DNA from: JAZDJP01 sp043803805
Lineage (GTDB): Bacteria > Planctomycetota > JAZDJP01
Length of the DNA stretch: 28,832 bases
Direction of reading: 5' to 3'
Assembly: GCA_043803805.1 (NCBI GenBank)
Contig: JAZDJP010000044.1
Coordinates: 1 to 28,832, forward strand
Under the pieces are notes generated by a model. That model searched no databases. It was not told the DNA's origin and was given only the letters and a program-made list of their open reading frames with translations. Position numbers and translations under genes: made by a program. Positions 7,862 through 15,789 of the stretch are shown here, one piece after another; position 1 is the first letter of the stretch, and each line of letters begins with the position of its first letter.

Positions 7862-7884
7862 GGCGGCGAACGGGACGTTTCGGA

Positions 7885-8706
7885 TTATTTGTCAATTTTC
7901 TCACCGAGGCCGTGCCTCGCGGGCGATTTGGCATATTCGTCCTTCGCCCTCGGCAGGTTCTCACGGAGCTTGGCCGCCCGGATCCCGTCATTGGGATGCG
8001 TGGAGAGAAAGGCCGGCATCTGCGCGCCCTTGTGTTTGGCCGCGAATCGCTCCCAGAACCGCGGCGCCTCCTCCGGATCGTAACCGGCCTGCGCCATGTA
8101 CATGGTGCCGATGTAGTCGGCCTCCATCTCATGCTTGCGGCTGTAGGGCAGAAGCACCCCGAGCTGCGCCCCAAGGCCGAAGGCGCCCATCGCAATGTTG
8201 GTTCGGGTGGGACTGACACCCTTCGCCTTGAGAACCTCGCCGAGCGCCATCGTCAGCCCCCCGGCGAGGATGCCCTGGCTCATCCGTTCGCCGCCGTGCC
8301 GCGCCGTGGCATGGGCCACTTCGTGCCCCATGACGACGGCAACGCCGGCCTCGGTTTCGCACGCCGGAAGAATCCCCTCGTAAAAAGCCACCTTGCCGCC
8401 CGGCAGACAAAAGGCATTCTCCGTTTTGGAATCAATCACCTTGAAATCCCAGGCATAATTCTTGCCCGTGACGGCCGCGATGCGCTGGCCCACCCGGGTC
8501 ACGAGCGCGGCATGGGAAACGTTCCTGGTCACCGTTTCTTTTGCCAAAACCTCCTTGAAGGCATCGGCGCCGAGACTCGCCTCCTCGCTTTCCGTCGTGA
8601 GAAGCAACTGCTTCCGACCGGTCATGGGGACTTCGACGCAGGCGAAAATGGCGACGAGGAATGCCGCAAGAACCGGTACCCCCGCCATGCGCGCACATCC
8701 GGTCAT
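7885..8706 (-). CDS. M48-family zinc metalloprotease, probable lipoprotein
   Basis: The 273-residue protein resembles E. coli LoiP/YggG. A signal segment with a possible lipobox ends at Cys23 (AIFAC, Phe at -2 is unusual). The zinc motif HEVAH is at 128-132, with the third ligand Glu195 in EMEAD. The typical FCLPGGKVAFYEGIL strand precedes the active site. Such proteases clear damaged envelope proteins. GAGG sits 6 bases before the ATG at 8706, supporting that start. Only 8 bases separate it from the stop of the antiporter gene upstream, so the two form an operon, which the FliK/FlhB-like pair may extend. Confidence 0.9.
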   Translation of the reverse strand: MTGCARMAGVPVLAAFLVAIFACVEVPMTGRKQLLLTTESEEASLGADAFKEVLAKETVTRNVSHAALVTRVGQRIAAVTGKNYAWDFKVIDSKTENAFCLPGGKVAFYEGILPACETEAGVAVVMGHEVAHATARHGGERMSQGILAGGLTMALGEVLKAKGVSPTRTNIAMGAFGLGAQLGVLLPYSRKHEMEADYIGTMYMAQAGYDPEEAPRFWERFAAKHKGAQMPAFLSTHPNDGIRAAKLRENLPRAKDEYAKSPARHGLGEKIDK

Positions 8707-8714
8707 CCGTAACC

Positions 8715-10160
8715 TCAGACGAAGAATATGAACGTGCAGACCACGAAGAGAGGAATGAGAATACCGACACTCCAGGCCATGTAGCCGAAGAAGGAGGGCA
8801 TCTTCACCCCCGACTCCTCGGCGATGGCCTTCACCATGAAATTCGGCCCGTTCCCGATATAGGTGTTGGCCCCCATGAAAACGGCCCCGCAGGACACGGC
8901 GGCAAGGAGCATCGCGGCCTCGGACCCCCTGGCCAGGAAATCGGCGAGATAACGGCTTCCCTCCACGCCCACCCCCTGCGTCCCGCAGGCGGTCGCGGCG
9001 AATGTCATGTAGGTCGGGGCGTTATCGAGAAAACTCGACAGGGCCCCGGCCGCCCAGAAAAACTGCCAGGGCTGGGTGACGTTGATGTGAATATGCCAGG
9101 ACTGGGTTATGACAAGGGCTTTCGTCTGCCCCAATTTATTGAGAATCAAAAGCGGCGCCACCATGGTCACGAAAATCCCGGCGAAGAGCACCGCCACTTC
9201 CACGATGGGCGCGAACGAAAAACGGTTGCTGGAACGAATCTCCGTCCGCGTCGAGGCATACGCCGCGACGGCGAGCGCCGCCATGAGACCCTCCTGAAGC
9301 CCGAAGGGCCATTCGTCGCCGCCCATCCCCCACCCCTGCCCCTTGCCCAGGACGACGAGGACCACGCCCCCGAGAAAGAACAAATTGTGCCAACCCCGGA
9401 GACGCAGGGGTTCGTGGACCATGACCTCCTCGAGTTGGGATCCCTCGCGCTCCTTCTCCTCGCGATCGAGCATGTACTGATCCACCAGGTTGAAAACAAC
9501 CAGAAGCGCGCCGTTCATGAACAGCCACTGCCTCCAAAGCCGCAACGTCCATTCGAAGGGAACACCCTTCAGAAACCCGAGGAAAAGCGGCGGATCCCCC
9601 AGCGGGGTCAACAATCCCCCGCAATTGGAAACCACGAATATGAAAAATATGACCGCATGAGACTTCCGCATCCTGCGTTCATTCGCCCGCAGAAACGGCC
9701 GGATGAGCACCATGGAGGCCCCGGTCGTCCCGATGACATTGGCCAGAATCGCCCCGATGCCGAGGATTGCCGTGTTCGACAGCGGCGTGCCCGCAAGCGA
9801 TCCCTTGATGTAAATACCGCCCGAAATGACGAAGAGCGCCCCCAGAAGGGCGATAAACGAGGCGTAATCCTTTCCCGCGATGAACAATTCGTGGGCCCCG
9901 ACATGACCGTAGGCGGCGACGAGCCAGATCGCCAGCGGCACCCCCATCGCCGCGCTCACGATGGCCTTGTTGCCGTTCTTTTCCCACCAATGAGGGACGA
10001 CCAGCGGCAGGACGGCGATGCAGGCGAGCAGAAGGACAAACGGCAGAACGCTCGGCAGGGGAAGGTCGGGCGCGCCGCCCCCTTCGCCGGCCAGGGCCGC
10101 CGCCGGAGACAGAAACGCCAACAGGACGGTGACAAACGCGAAAGTTCTGGTAGAATTCAC
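8715..10160 (-). CDS. nhaD: NhaD-like Na+/H+ antiporter
   Basis: This encodes 481 residues: a cleavable-looking N-terminus (SPAAALAGE) and about a dozen hydrophobic segments of the ion-transporter superfamily. Motifs typical of the NhaD type are PHWWEKNGNK near the start, IGTTGASMVLIRP in the first half, and SSFLDNAPTYMTF in the second. It exchanges Na+ (or Li+) for H+ across the inner membrane for pH and sodium homeostasis. The start is GTG at 10160 without a visible Shine-Dalgarno site, and no better in-frame start lies downstream before the signal sequence. The 5' end overlaps the promoter of the divergent kinase-like gene; only 43 bases separate the two start codons. Substrate is inferred from family. 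Confidence 0.85.
   Translation of the reverse strand: MNSTRTFAFVTVLLAFLSPAAALAGEGGGAPDLPLPSVLPFVLLLACIAVLPLVVPHWWEKNGNKAIVSAAMGVPLAIWLVAAYGHVGAHELFIAGKDYASFIALLGALFVISGGIYIKGSLAGTPLSNTAILGIGAILANVIGTTGASMVLIRPFLRANERRMRKSHAVIFFIFVVSNCGGLLTPLGDPPLFLGFLKGVPFEWTLRLWRQWLFMNGALLVVFNLVDQYMLDREEKEREGSQLEEVMVHEPLRLRGWHNLFFLGGVVLVVLGKGQGWGMGGDEWPFGLQEGLMAALAVAAYASTRTEIRSSNRFSFAPIVEVAVLFAGIFVTMVAPLLILNKLGQTKALVITQSWHIHINVTQPWQFFWAAGALSSFLDNAPTYMTFAATACGTQGVGVEGSRYLADFLARGSEAAMLLAAVSCGAVFMGANTYIGNGPNFMVKAIAEESGVKMPSFFGYMAWSVGILIPLFVVCTFIFFV
10129..10156 (+). promoter_or_regulatory. Promoter of the FHA-pseudokinase gene
   Basis: GTGACA (10129-10134) and TAGAAT (10151-10156), each five of six consensus bases, are separated by 16 bases. 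It lies inside the first codons of the divergent antiporter gene, so the two transcripts overlap or compete. The leader to the ATG at 10204 would be about 40 bases. Confidence 0.5.
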
Positions 10161-10203
10161 GAGTTGTATCGTATCGGTCGCCTTCGGGCTTTCAAGGGAT
10201 TTT

Positions 10204-11310
10204 ATGCCGTTGCTTTTCGCCGAAAAAGGCCCCGAAAAGGGAAAGACCTATCCCCTCCCCGAAGAGGGATCGGTCGTCCTGGGACGCGATCCGTCGGCCG
10301 CCGTGCGCCTTTCCGACCGATTCTCCTCGCGGAAACACTGCGTTCTGAACGTGCATCCGGGGGGAATCTTCCTCCACGACCAGGGGAGCCGCAACAAGAC
10401 ACTGGTGAACGGCCGCGCCGCCACCGCCGTGCGACTCGATCCCGGCGACCGCATCGAGATCGGGGAAACCGTCCTCGTCCTCCAGGACGACGACCCCGCC
10501 GGGGATCCCCTTGTCGCGAAGGTCGTCGCCCAGAACTTCCGGGTGGACAGCCGTCTCGGCCGCGGAACGAGCGGTCTCGTCTACAAGGTCCGGCAGATGT
10601 CCATGGAACGCGACGTCGCCCTGAAAATCCTCCATCCCGCCCTGGCCCGGGATGCGGCCCACGTCGAGATTTTCCGGAACGACGCCAAGATGGCCGCCCA
10701 GCTCAACCATCCCCACATCGTCGCCGTTCATGATTTTGGAAGCGAGGGAGATCTCCACTACTTCGCCATGGAATTCATGCCGGGAGGGAGCCTGCGGAAC
10801 CTCTTCTGCGACGGCACGGGACTCCCCGTGCCCAAACTCCTGGTGATGCTCCGCCATGTTCTCCTGGGGCTCGAGTTTGCCGAGTCGAAGAGCGTCCTGC
10901 ACGGCAACCTCAAGCCGTCAAACCTGCTTGTCGGCGAGGGCGACACGGTGAAAATCGGCGACCTCGGTATCGGCGGGGCGTTCCGCAAGCAACTCAGGGA
11001 TACCCCCCCCGATCCCTGGACCGCCCCCGAGGTGGCCCGGGGGGAACCCACGGCCCCCCGCTCCGACCTCTTTTCGCTGGGGACCATCTTCCTGAAACTT
11101 CTGCCTGAAAATCCGAAAGCCTCCGATCCCCAGGGCCCGCACCCGGATCCTTTGCGTTCGCTCCTCCGGCGCTTTGTCATTCCGGAACAGAACCGACGGC
11201 CGAAGGGCGCCGCCGCCGCCCTCAAGGATCTGGCGGCGCTCCAACGCTGGTATGATCGGAAACCCGCCGCTCCCCGCAAGAGCGCATGGTTGAAGTATCT
11301 GCGACCGTAA
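10204..11310 (+). CDS. FHA-domain Ser/Thr kinase homologue, predicted pseudokinase
   Basis: The 368-residue protein has an FHA domain at about 1-95 (GRDPS 27-31, SSRKH 41-45, NKTLVNG 64-70), which binds phosphothreonine peptides. A Hanks-type kinase domain at about 112-355 has a glycine-rich loop LGRGTSGLV and Lys141 in VALKIL. The catalytic loop is HGNLKPSN (233-240), so the Asp of HRD is Asn235. The metal-binding Asp253 is kept in DLG, and APE is kept (274-276). The alpha-C Glu position appears to be Asp160. Loss of the catalytic base predicts little or no phosphotransfer, as with the HRN loop of HER3. There is no transmembrane segment. The start at 10204 follows an AAGGGA site. Possible role: a phospho-dependent scaffold. 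Confidence 0.88.
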   Translation: MPLLFAEKGPEKGKTYPLPEEGSVVLGRDPSAAVRLSDRFSSRKHCVLNVHPGGIFLHDQGSRNKTLVNGRAATAVRLDPGDRIEIGETVLVLQDDDPAGDPLVAKVVAQNFRVDSRLGRGTSGLVYKVRQMSMERDVALKILHPALARDAAHVEIFRNDAKMAAQLNHPHIVAVHDFGSEGDLHYFAMEFMPGGSLRNLFCDGTGLPVPKLLVMLRHVLLGLEFAESKSVLHGNLKPSNLLVGEGDTVKIGDLGIGGAFRKQLRDTPPDPWTAPEVARGEPTAPRSDLFSLGTIFLKLLPENPKASDPQGPHPDPLRSLLRRFVIPEQNRRPKGAAAALKDLAALQRWYDRKPAAPRKSAWLKYLRP

Positions 11311-11361
11311 GACTCCCAACCGCCACAGGCCCCTCGCATCTCACAGAATATTAACGGTGAC

Positions 11362-12456
11362 TCACGCCCTCATCGTTCCGTAGAGGACGGCGCCGATGGC
11401 GCCGAAGATGAAGATCGGACTCCAGGCAGCCACTACCGGCCCCACGATGGCCTGGGCGCCCATTCCCTGAAAGATGTATCCCGTCGTGTAGTACCCGAAG
11501 GACAACACGAGACAGAGTCCGAACCCCCGATAGATCCCCTGGCCCCGACGTTGCTGGCGTTCGATGAAGGGTATGCCCAGCAGGAGAAGCACCAACGCCG
11601 AAAACGGGCAGGCCTTTCGGAGCGCCTCTTCCACCGCGAGTTCGTGAAGCCCGGGATTCTCCCGGATCGCCTTGCGCAGGGCTCCGGACGACATGAACAT
11701 CGGCTTCATGGCTTCACTCACCACCACCTCGGGGGTGATGGAGGACTCCACAAAATATTCGTCCCTTTCCCGGATTACCGCCCCGTCCACCTCCCCTTGC
11801 TTGATGCGGCACTTCCGGAGAAGCCAGCCCTGGCGCCCGCCCGCGTCATGCCAGACGGCCGTCTCGGCGTGGATGACCGATTTGCCCGCCTCCCCATCCA
11901 GTGTCACCATGATCTGATACATGGTCTGTTTCGGGGCGTTGTACCTCCGGAAAAGGATGCGATGACTCCCCTGTTCCACAAACAGCCGATCGGCGATCCA
12001 TGTTTCGTTCGCCAGGAAATTGAGCGTCCTCACCTGGCGGAGCGCCGCGAAGAACCGGGGGGCCGCCCGCGGCACGACGATTTCCGTGTCGACCCAGAGA
12101 ACGGCCGCCAGGACAACGGACACCCCCACAAGGGGCATGTAGATGCGCTGAACGCGGAGGCCCGCCACCTTCATCGCCAAAATCTCATTCTGCCGGGACA
12201 GGTTCGCAAGCGTGAACATGGCCGCGACCAGCGACGATGCCGGAACGAGCTCCCGGAAAAGGGAAGGTAGCATATACAGGTAATACCGGAAGATGTCCGG
12301 ATAAATCTCCAGGAGATTGCGTTTCATGAACTCATCGAGCTTGTCAAACGCGTCGATGACGACATAGAGGCCCGCGAACGCCGCCAGGCACATGCCGAAC
12401 GGCATCACAAAGGATCGCAGGACATACCGATCCAATCGCGTCAACATCGTTTTCAT
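11362..12456 (-). CDS. lptG: LptF/LptG-family permease (LptG position)
   Basis: The 364-residue protein has the YjgP/YjgQ family layout: the N-terminal signature LDRYVLRSFVMPF, a first membrane group (about 15-120), a periplasmic jellyroll domain (about 125-265) and a C-terminal membrane group. Segments such as SLVAAMFTLANLSRQNEILAM are typical. With LptF and the ATPase LptB it extracts lipopolysaccharide from the inner membrane. ATG at 12456 overlaps the upstream stop by 4 bp (ATGA), with GGGCGG 7 bases upstream; an in-frame ATG at 12462 is also possible. Which paralogue is F or G is assigned by order and general resemblance only. Confidence 0.85.
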   Translation of the reverse strand: MKTMLTRLDRYVLRSFVMPFGMCLAAFAGLYVVIDAFDKLDEFMKRNLLEIYPDIFRYYLYMLPSLFRELVPASSLVAAMFTLANLSRQNEILAMKVAGLRVQRIYMPLVGVSVVLAAVLWVDTEIVVPRAAPRFFAALRQVRTLNFLANETWIADRLFVEQGSHRILFRRYNAPKQTMYQIMVTLDGEAGKSVIHAETAVWHDAGGRQGWLLRKCRIKQGEVDGAVIRERDEYFVESSITPEVVVSEAMKPMFMSSGALRKAIRENPGLHELAVEEALRKACPFSALVLLLLGIPFIERQQRRGQGIYRGFGLCLVLSFGYYTTGYIFQGMGAQAIVGPVVAAWSPIFIFGAIGAVLYGTMRA

Positions 12457-13523
12457 CGCCATGCCGCCCGGTATATGAGAAATACCCCGAGCCCCCCCAC
12501 CAGGATGTTCGGCATCCAGAGCGCCATCCACGGCGGCACCGTCCCGGTCATGCCCATCGCGTTCCCGAAAAGAAGCAGGGGATAATACACCACGAGACCC
12601 ACGAACAAACCCACACCGAAGCCCACCAGTTTGCTTTCCTTGCGAACCGCAATGCCAAGAGCCGCCCCGAGAATGACGAGGGCCAGGGACGAAAAGGACA
12701 TCGCGATTTTTTTATGAATATGCGTCAGCACTTCGAAAGGACGCCAGAGGGGAAAACCATCCCATAGTTCCCCGATGGTCATCTCCGACAGGCGCTTGGC
12801 GGTCTCTCGCGTCTCCCCGCTGGTGAGGGGAATCTCCAATCGGTACCGGGTGAAGGCGATGGAGCCGACGGATTCCCCCCGTCCCTCCTCGGGCCAGGTG
12901 AGGATATTCCCGTCGAGGAGTTCGATCCGAAGACGCTCATCGCTGGATTCCCGCAACACCTCGCCCTGCCGGGCCATGATCAGATCGCCGCCGGTGCTTC
13001 CCGTCGTCCGGTAGATCTCGACATCGTCGAGAATGCGGTCGCGGCATGACCCGGCCCACAGCTTGAACCCCGGGAATTCCGCCATGGTCCGTCCGAGAAG
13101 AAGCTGGAACGTCACGAGGCTCTGACGCGAGGCCCGCAGTTGATGTTCCACCCGCTCCCGGCAGAAGGGGGCGACCTGGTCGTTGATGACAAACCCCAGC
13201 ATACTGGTCATAAGCCCGAAAAGCATCACCGGAAGAACCAGCCCCCGCGGCGACACGCCACAGGCCTTGGCCGCCAGCACCTCGTTGTCCGCGGAAAGAC
13301 GCCCGTAGGCCAGGAGCGCGGCCGTGAGCGACGCAAGGGGAAGGGTGTAGGACAGAACGCTGGGAACCAGAAACGGCAGGAAGCTCATCAAATGGACGAA
13401 CGGGACGTCCTGCGAGAGAAGCTTGAAGGAGCCCCCGACAAAGACGATCCCCGTGAATACGGTGGCCGTCAGGAGAAATTTCGCTAGAATCTCGCCGATG
13501 ATGTAATTCTGAAGGATTTTCAC
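12453..13523 (-). CDS. lptF: LptF/LptG-family permease (LptF position)
   Basis: The 356-residue protein has the same fold as its downstream partner. It has an N-terminal helix (LQNYIIGEILAKF), paired membrane segments (about 15-120) with PLASLTAALLAYGRLSADNEV, a periplasmic domain with FPGFKLWAGSC, and membrane helices near the C-terminus. It is probably one half of the LptFG heterodimer. The start is GTG at 13523 with no clear Shine-Dalgarno site; the upstream ATG at 13537 is out of frame and stops at once. Only 12 bases separate it from the divergent comF-like start, so promoters must lie inside coding sequence. Translation is coupled to the next gene by ATGA. Confidence 0.85.
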   Translation of the reverse strand: MKILQNYIIGEILAKFLLTATVFTGIVFVGGSFKLLSQDVPFVHLMSFLPFLVPSVLSYTLPLASLTAALLAYGRLSADNEVLAAKACGVSPRGLVLPVMLFGLMTSMLGFVINDQVAPFCRERVEHQLRASRQSLVTFQLLLGRTMAEFPGFKLWAGSCRDRILDDVEIYRTTGSTGGDLIMARQGEVLRESSDERLRIELLDGNILTWPEEGRGESVGSIAFTRYRLEIPLTSGETRETAKRLSEMTIGELWDGFPLWRPFEVLTHIHKKIAMSFSSLALVILGAALGIAVRKESKLVGFGVGLFVGLVVYYPLLLFGNAMGMTGTVPPWMALWMPNILVGGLGVFLIYRAAWR

Positions 13524-13535
13524 GGGTAATTTTTC

Positions 13536-14414
13536 ATGGCGGACGACACCGATTCAACCGGAATGGCGGGTGTCACGCGACACGCCCTCCTCGAGCTCCT
13601 TTTTCCGAATGCCTGCATGCTCTGCGGTCGGCCGTTCCGGATCGGCCGGGCGAACCGTCCCGACATTCCCGGAGGACGCCCCCCGCCCCTGATCGGATGT
13701 GGGGCGGGAGTGTGCGACTCCTGCGCGGGGACGCTTCCCGACGGCACGGCACCCGCCTGCCCGTCCTGCGGCGATCGCATGGGCCCCGGCCTTCCGCCTG
13801 AAGAAACCTGCCCCGCCTGCCGATCCCACCCGCATGTCTTCTCGGCGGCGATCGCCCTCGGCCGCCACGAGGGAGGCCTCCGAACCCTCGTTCACCGCAT
13901 GAAATTCCGACCGTCGCCCCCCGCGGCCCGATTTCTCGGGGAACGGCTCGCGGACATCGCCATCCGGGACGGGCGGTTTCGCGCCGCCGGACTTGTCACC
14001 GTCGTTCCAACACTCTGGACGCGCCGGCTCCGGCGGGGATGCCATCCGCCGGAAATCCTGGCGAAGGCGGTCGCGCAACGGCTGGATATTCCCCTGCGTC
14101 AACGTATCCTCGCCCTCCGCCGCCGAGTCGCCCTTCAGACACGTCTGTCCCGCGCCGGACGGATCGAAAACGTGACGGGCGCCTTCGCGGTGCGCCGACC
14201 GGCGGCCGTCCGCGGCCGGGTCGTAATCCTCGTGGACGACGTCCTCACCACCGGCGCGACGGCGGACGCGTGCGCCCGCGCGCTCCTGCACGCAGGGGCC
14301 CGCGATGTTCTCGCCGCGGTCGCGGCGCGCGCCCCCTATCCCGCGGGTGTCGTTTCCCCGGGAGACGCCCCCTCCCCGACCGGCGATGAGGCCGAAATCT
14401 CCTCGCCGCTCTGA
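13536..14414 (+). CDS. comF: ComF-family phosphoribosyltransferase-like protein
   Basis: The 292-residue protein has an N-terminal zinc-binding part with Cys pairs at 27/30, 60/63, 75/78 and 92/95, followed by a phosphoribosyltransferase fold. The PRPP loop VVILVDDVLTTGAT is at about 224-237, and QTRLSRAGRIENVTGAF is the family-specific block. The usual RGFNQ segment reads RRGCHPPE instead. ComF/GntX proteins are linked to DNA uptake or use of extracellular DNA, and the biochemical role is unsettled. The 3' end overlaps the convergent zinc-ribbon gene by 79 bp. ATG at 13563 is an alternative start; neither has a strong Shine-Dalgarno site. Confidence 0.9.
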   Translation: MADDTDSTGMAGVTRHALLELLFPNACMLCGRPFRIGRANRPDIPGGRPPPLIGCGAGVCDSCAGTLPDGTAPACPSCGDRMGPGLPPEETCPACRSHPHVFSAAIALGRHEGGLRTLVHRMKFRPSPPAARFLGERLADIAIRDGRFRAAGLVTVVPTLWTRRLRRGCHPPEILAKAVAQRLDIPLRQRILALRRRVALQTRLSRAGRIENVTGAFAVRRPAAVRGRVVILVDDVLTTGATADACARALLHAGARDVLAAVAARAPYPAGVVSPGDAPSPTGDEAEISSPL

Positions 14415-14890
14415 ATCCCGAAAAGCCTGTCAATCTCGCCGGTGAGCCCCGCGATATCCCCGGCCGACATGGGCGGCCGCTCGAGCCTCAGTATGCTGCG
14501 GCTGCGCATCTCCAGCAGGACCATGACCTCGGCGCCGCCGGAACGGTCCATGCTCCGCAGGCGGAAGGCCTTGCGCCGCACCAGGAGAAGCCCCAGCAGA
14601 TACCGGAACTGGCGCTTGCGAAGATCCTCCGCCCCCTCAAGCTGGCAGAAAATCTCGCGGAGCGCCGCGTTGTCAATGACCTTCTTCTCCTCCCGGCTGA
14701 CGGGCCGGCGCGTTTTCCAGAATGAAAACGGACGCTCCGTCCACTTTTCCCAGCAGGCGGCGCAGAAATCCTCCCGTCGGAATGCGCTGCCCTGGTCGTG
14801 CAAAGCCGAGTAAAACTCCTGCCCCTCGGCGAAAGCCCCCTGGCAGGAGACGCACGCCCCGCCGCTGCGCTTGATATCCCATTCATCCAT
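14336..14890 (-). CDS. Conserved zinc-ribbon-like protein of unknown function
   Basis: The 184-residue protein has a CxxC pair at Cys13/Cys16 and a second at Cys43/Cys46 (FCAACWEKW), giving a four-cysteine zinc site. A helical part follows (AEDLRKRQFRYLLGLLLVRRK at about 86-106) and then a Ser/Pro/Glu-rich tail. No catalytic motif or signal peptide is seen, so it is probably cytoplasmic. Proteins of this pattern appear as short conserved hypotheticals in Planctomycetota, a recollection not checked here. GGTGG lies a few bases before ATG 14890. It is the last gene of the minus-strand cluster, 12 bases after the HEAT-repeat gene. Its tail codons are antisense to the comF-like 3' end. Confidence 0.75.
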   Translation of the reverse strand: MDEWDIKRSGGACVSCQGAFAEGQEFYSALHDQGSAFRREDFCAACWEKWTERPFSFWKTRRPVSREEKKVIDNAALREIFCQLEGAEDLRKRQFRYLLGLLLVRRKAFRLRSMDRSGGAEVMVLLEMRSRSILRLERPPMSAGDIAGLTGEIDRLFGIQSGEEISASSPVGEGASPGETTPAG

Positions 14891-14902
14891 GATGCCACCG
14901 TG

Positions 14903-15556
14903 TCACGATTTTGGTTTCGCCGAATTCCACCACTTCCGCCAGAGGTCCTGATCCGTGCCGTAGGGCTTTCCGGAGAACTGCCGCAGACTTCGAACGCAAT
15001 GGGATCGGACCTGTTCGTCGCGATCCCCCACGCCGTCCACCAGGGCGGGGGATGCCGTGATGTCGCCGATCTCCCCGAGGGAACGGGCCGCGGCGGCCCT
15101 CACCACGGGCGCGCGATCGCCGCGAAGCACCCGGACGAGCGGCTCCACCGCGCGCTCGTCCCGGATCCGTCCCAGCGCCACGGCCGCGGCGGACCGGGCT
15201 CTTGGGTGGGAATCGCCCAGCGCCTCCAGGAGCGCGGGCACGGCCAGGGCCCCTTCCGTCACGAGGACATCCCGGCAGAGCGTCGCGGTCAGGGCATCCC
15301 CCTTCCGAAACTCCGCGGTGATGTACGGAATGGCCGGCTCCCCCATCGCCAGGAGACGGCGTTTGGCCTCCTCCCAGTCCGCGGGATTCGTCGAACGGAA
15401 CGCCGCCACCTCGCGATTCACCGCGGCGGCCATTTCGGGATCCGCGGTTTCCGGTCGGGTCGGGGTCCGCGCCTGTGGCGCCCCCTGGCAGGCCAGTAAT
15501 GTCACCGCCAGCGCAAGTACTGCCGCTCGCTCGCCAAATCGCATCCACGTCCCCAT
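14903..15556 (-). CDS. HEAT-repeat lipoprotein
   Basis: The 217-residue protein has a lipoprotein signal with lipobox LLAC at Cys23. Helical HEAT repeats follow at about 75-205, for example VPALLEALGDSHPRARSAAA, AVEPLVRVLRGDRAPVVRAA and SPALVDGVGDRDEQVRSH. These repeats form a solenoid for protein binding. Start 15556 is chosen because GGAAGGAG lies about 7 bases upstream and the signal peptide begins there; the frame stays open to 15727 but that part reads as non-coding. It lies 32 bases after the small cysteine protein gene and 12 before the zinc-ribbon gene, in the same operon. No enzyme activity is expected. Confidence 0.85.
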   Translation of the reverse strand: MGTWMRFGERAAVLALAVTLLACQGAPQARTPTRPETADPEMAAAVNREVAAFRSTNPADWEEAKRRLLAMGEPAIPYITAEFRKGDALTATLCRDVLVTEGALAVPALLEALGDSHPRARSAAAVALGRIRDERAVEPLVRVLRGDRAPVVRAAAARSLGEIGDITASPALVDGVGDRDEQVRSHCVRSLRQFSGKPYGTDQDLWRKWWNSAKPKS

Positions 15557-15588
15557 GCGCACTCCTTCCGTGATATGCTGATCCTCCC

Positions 15589-15789
15589 CTACTTCGCCTT
15601 GAAAAACCGGCAACTCGTCCCGTCGGGGGCGATTTTGATTTCCGCCCGCCGGGCGCACTTCGGGCACCACCCCACGTAGGCGGTCCCGGTCCGGTTGATG
15701 TACACCCGCTGGTACACCCCGCAACACTCGAAGTGAATGCTGATGTACCGCCGACCCTCCGCCGGCGATTTCTTACTGGATGCGGACAT
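15589..15789 (-). CDS. 66-residue conserved cysteine-rich protein
   Basis: This small protein has a Cys22-Cys23 pair, a CPKC motif (42-45) and Cys60, which could form a compact zinc ribbon. The flanking residues (FECCGVYQRVYINR, AYVGWCPKC) look conserved rather than random. It has no signal peptide, so it is probably cytoplasmic. It starts 17 bases inside the end of the M48 lipoprotein gene and has a weak Shine-Dalgarno site, so coupled translation is likely. I recall similar short proteins from planctomycete genomes but assign no function. Confidence 0.75.
   Translation of the reverse strand: MSASSKKSPAEGRRYISIHFECCGVYQRVYINRTGTAYVGWCPKCARRAEIKIAPDGTSCRFFKAK

Noticed and set aside
8661..10733. 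690-codon plus-strand frame over the antiporter and kinase genes
   Set aside because: It is antisense to nhaD and out of frame with the kinase gene, with low-complexity Arg/Pro/His composition.
14336..14414. Overlap of comF and the zinc-ribbon gene as evidence one is false
   Set aside because: Both have family-like motifs and the overlap involves only low-complexity tails, so both were kept.
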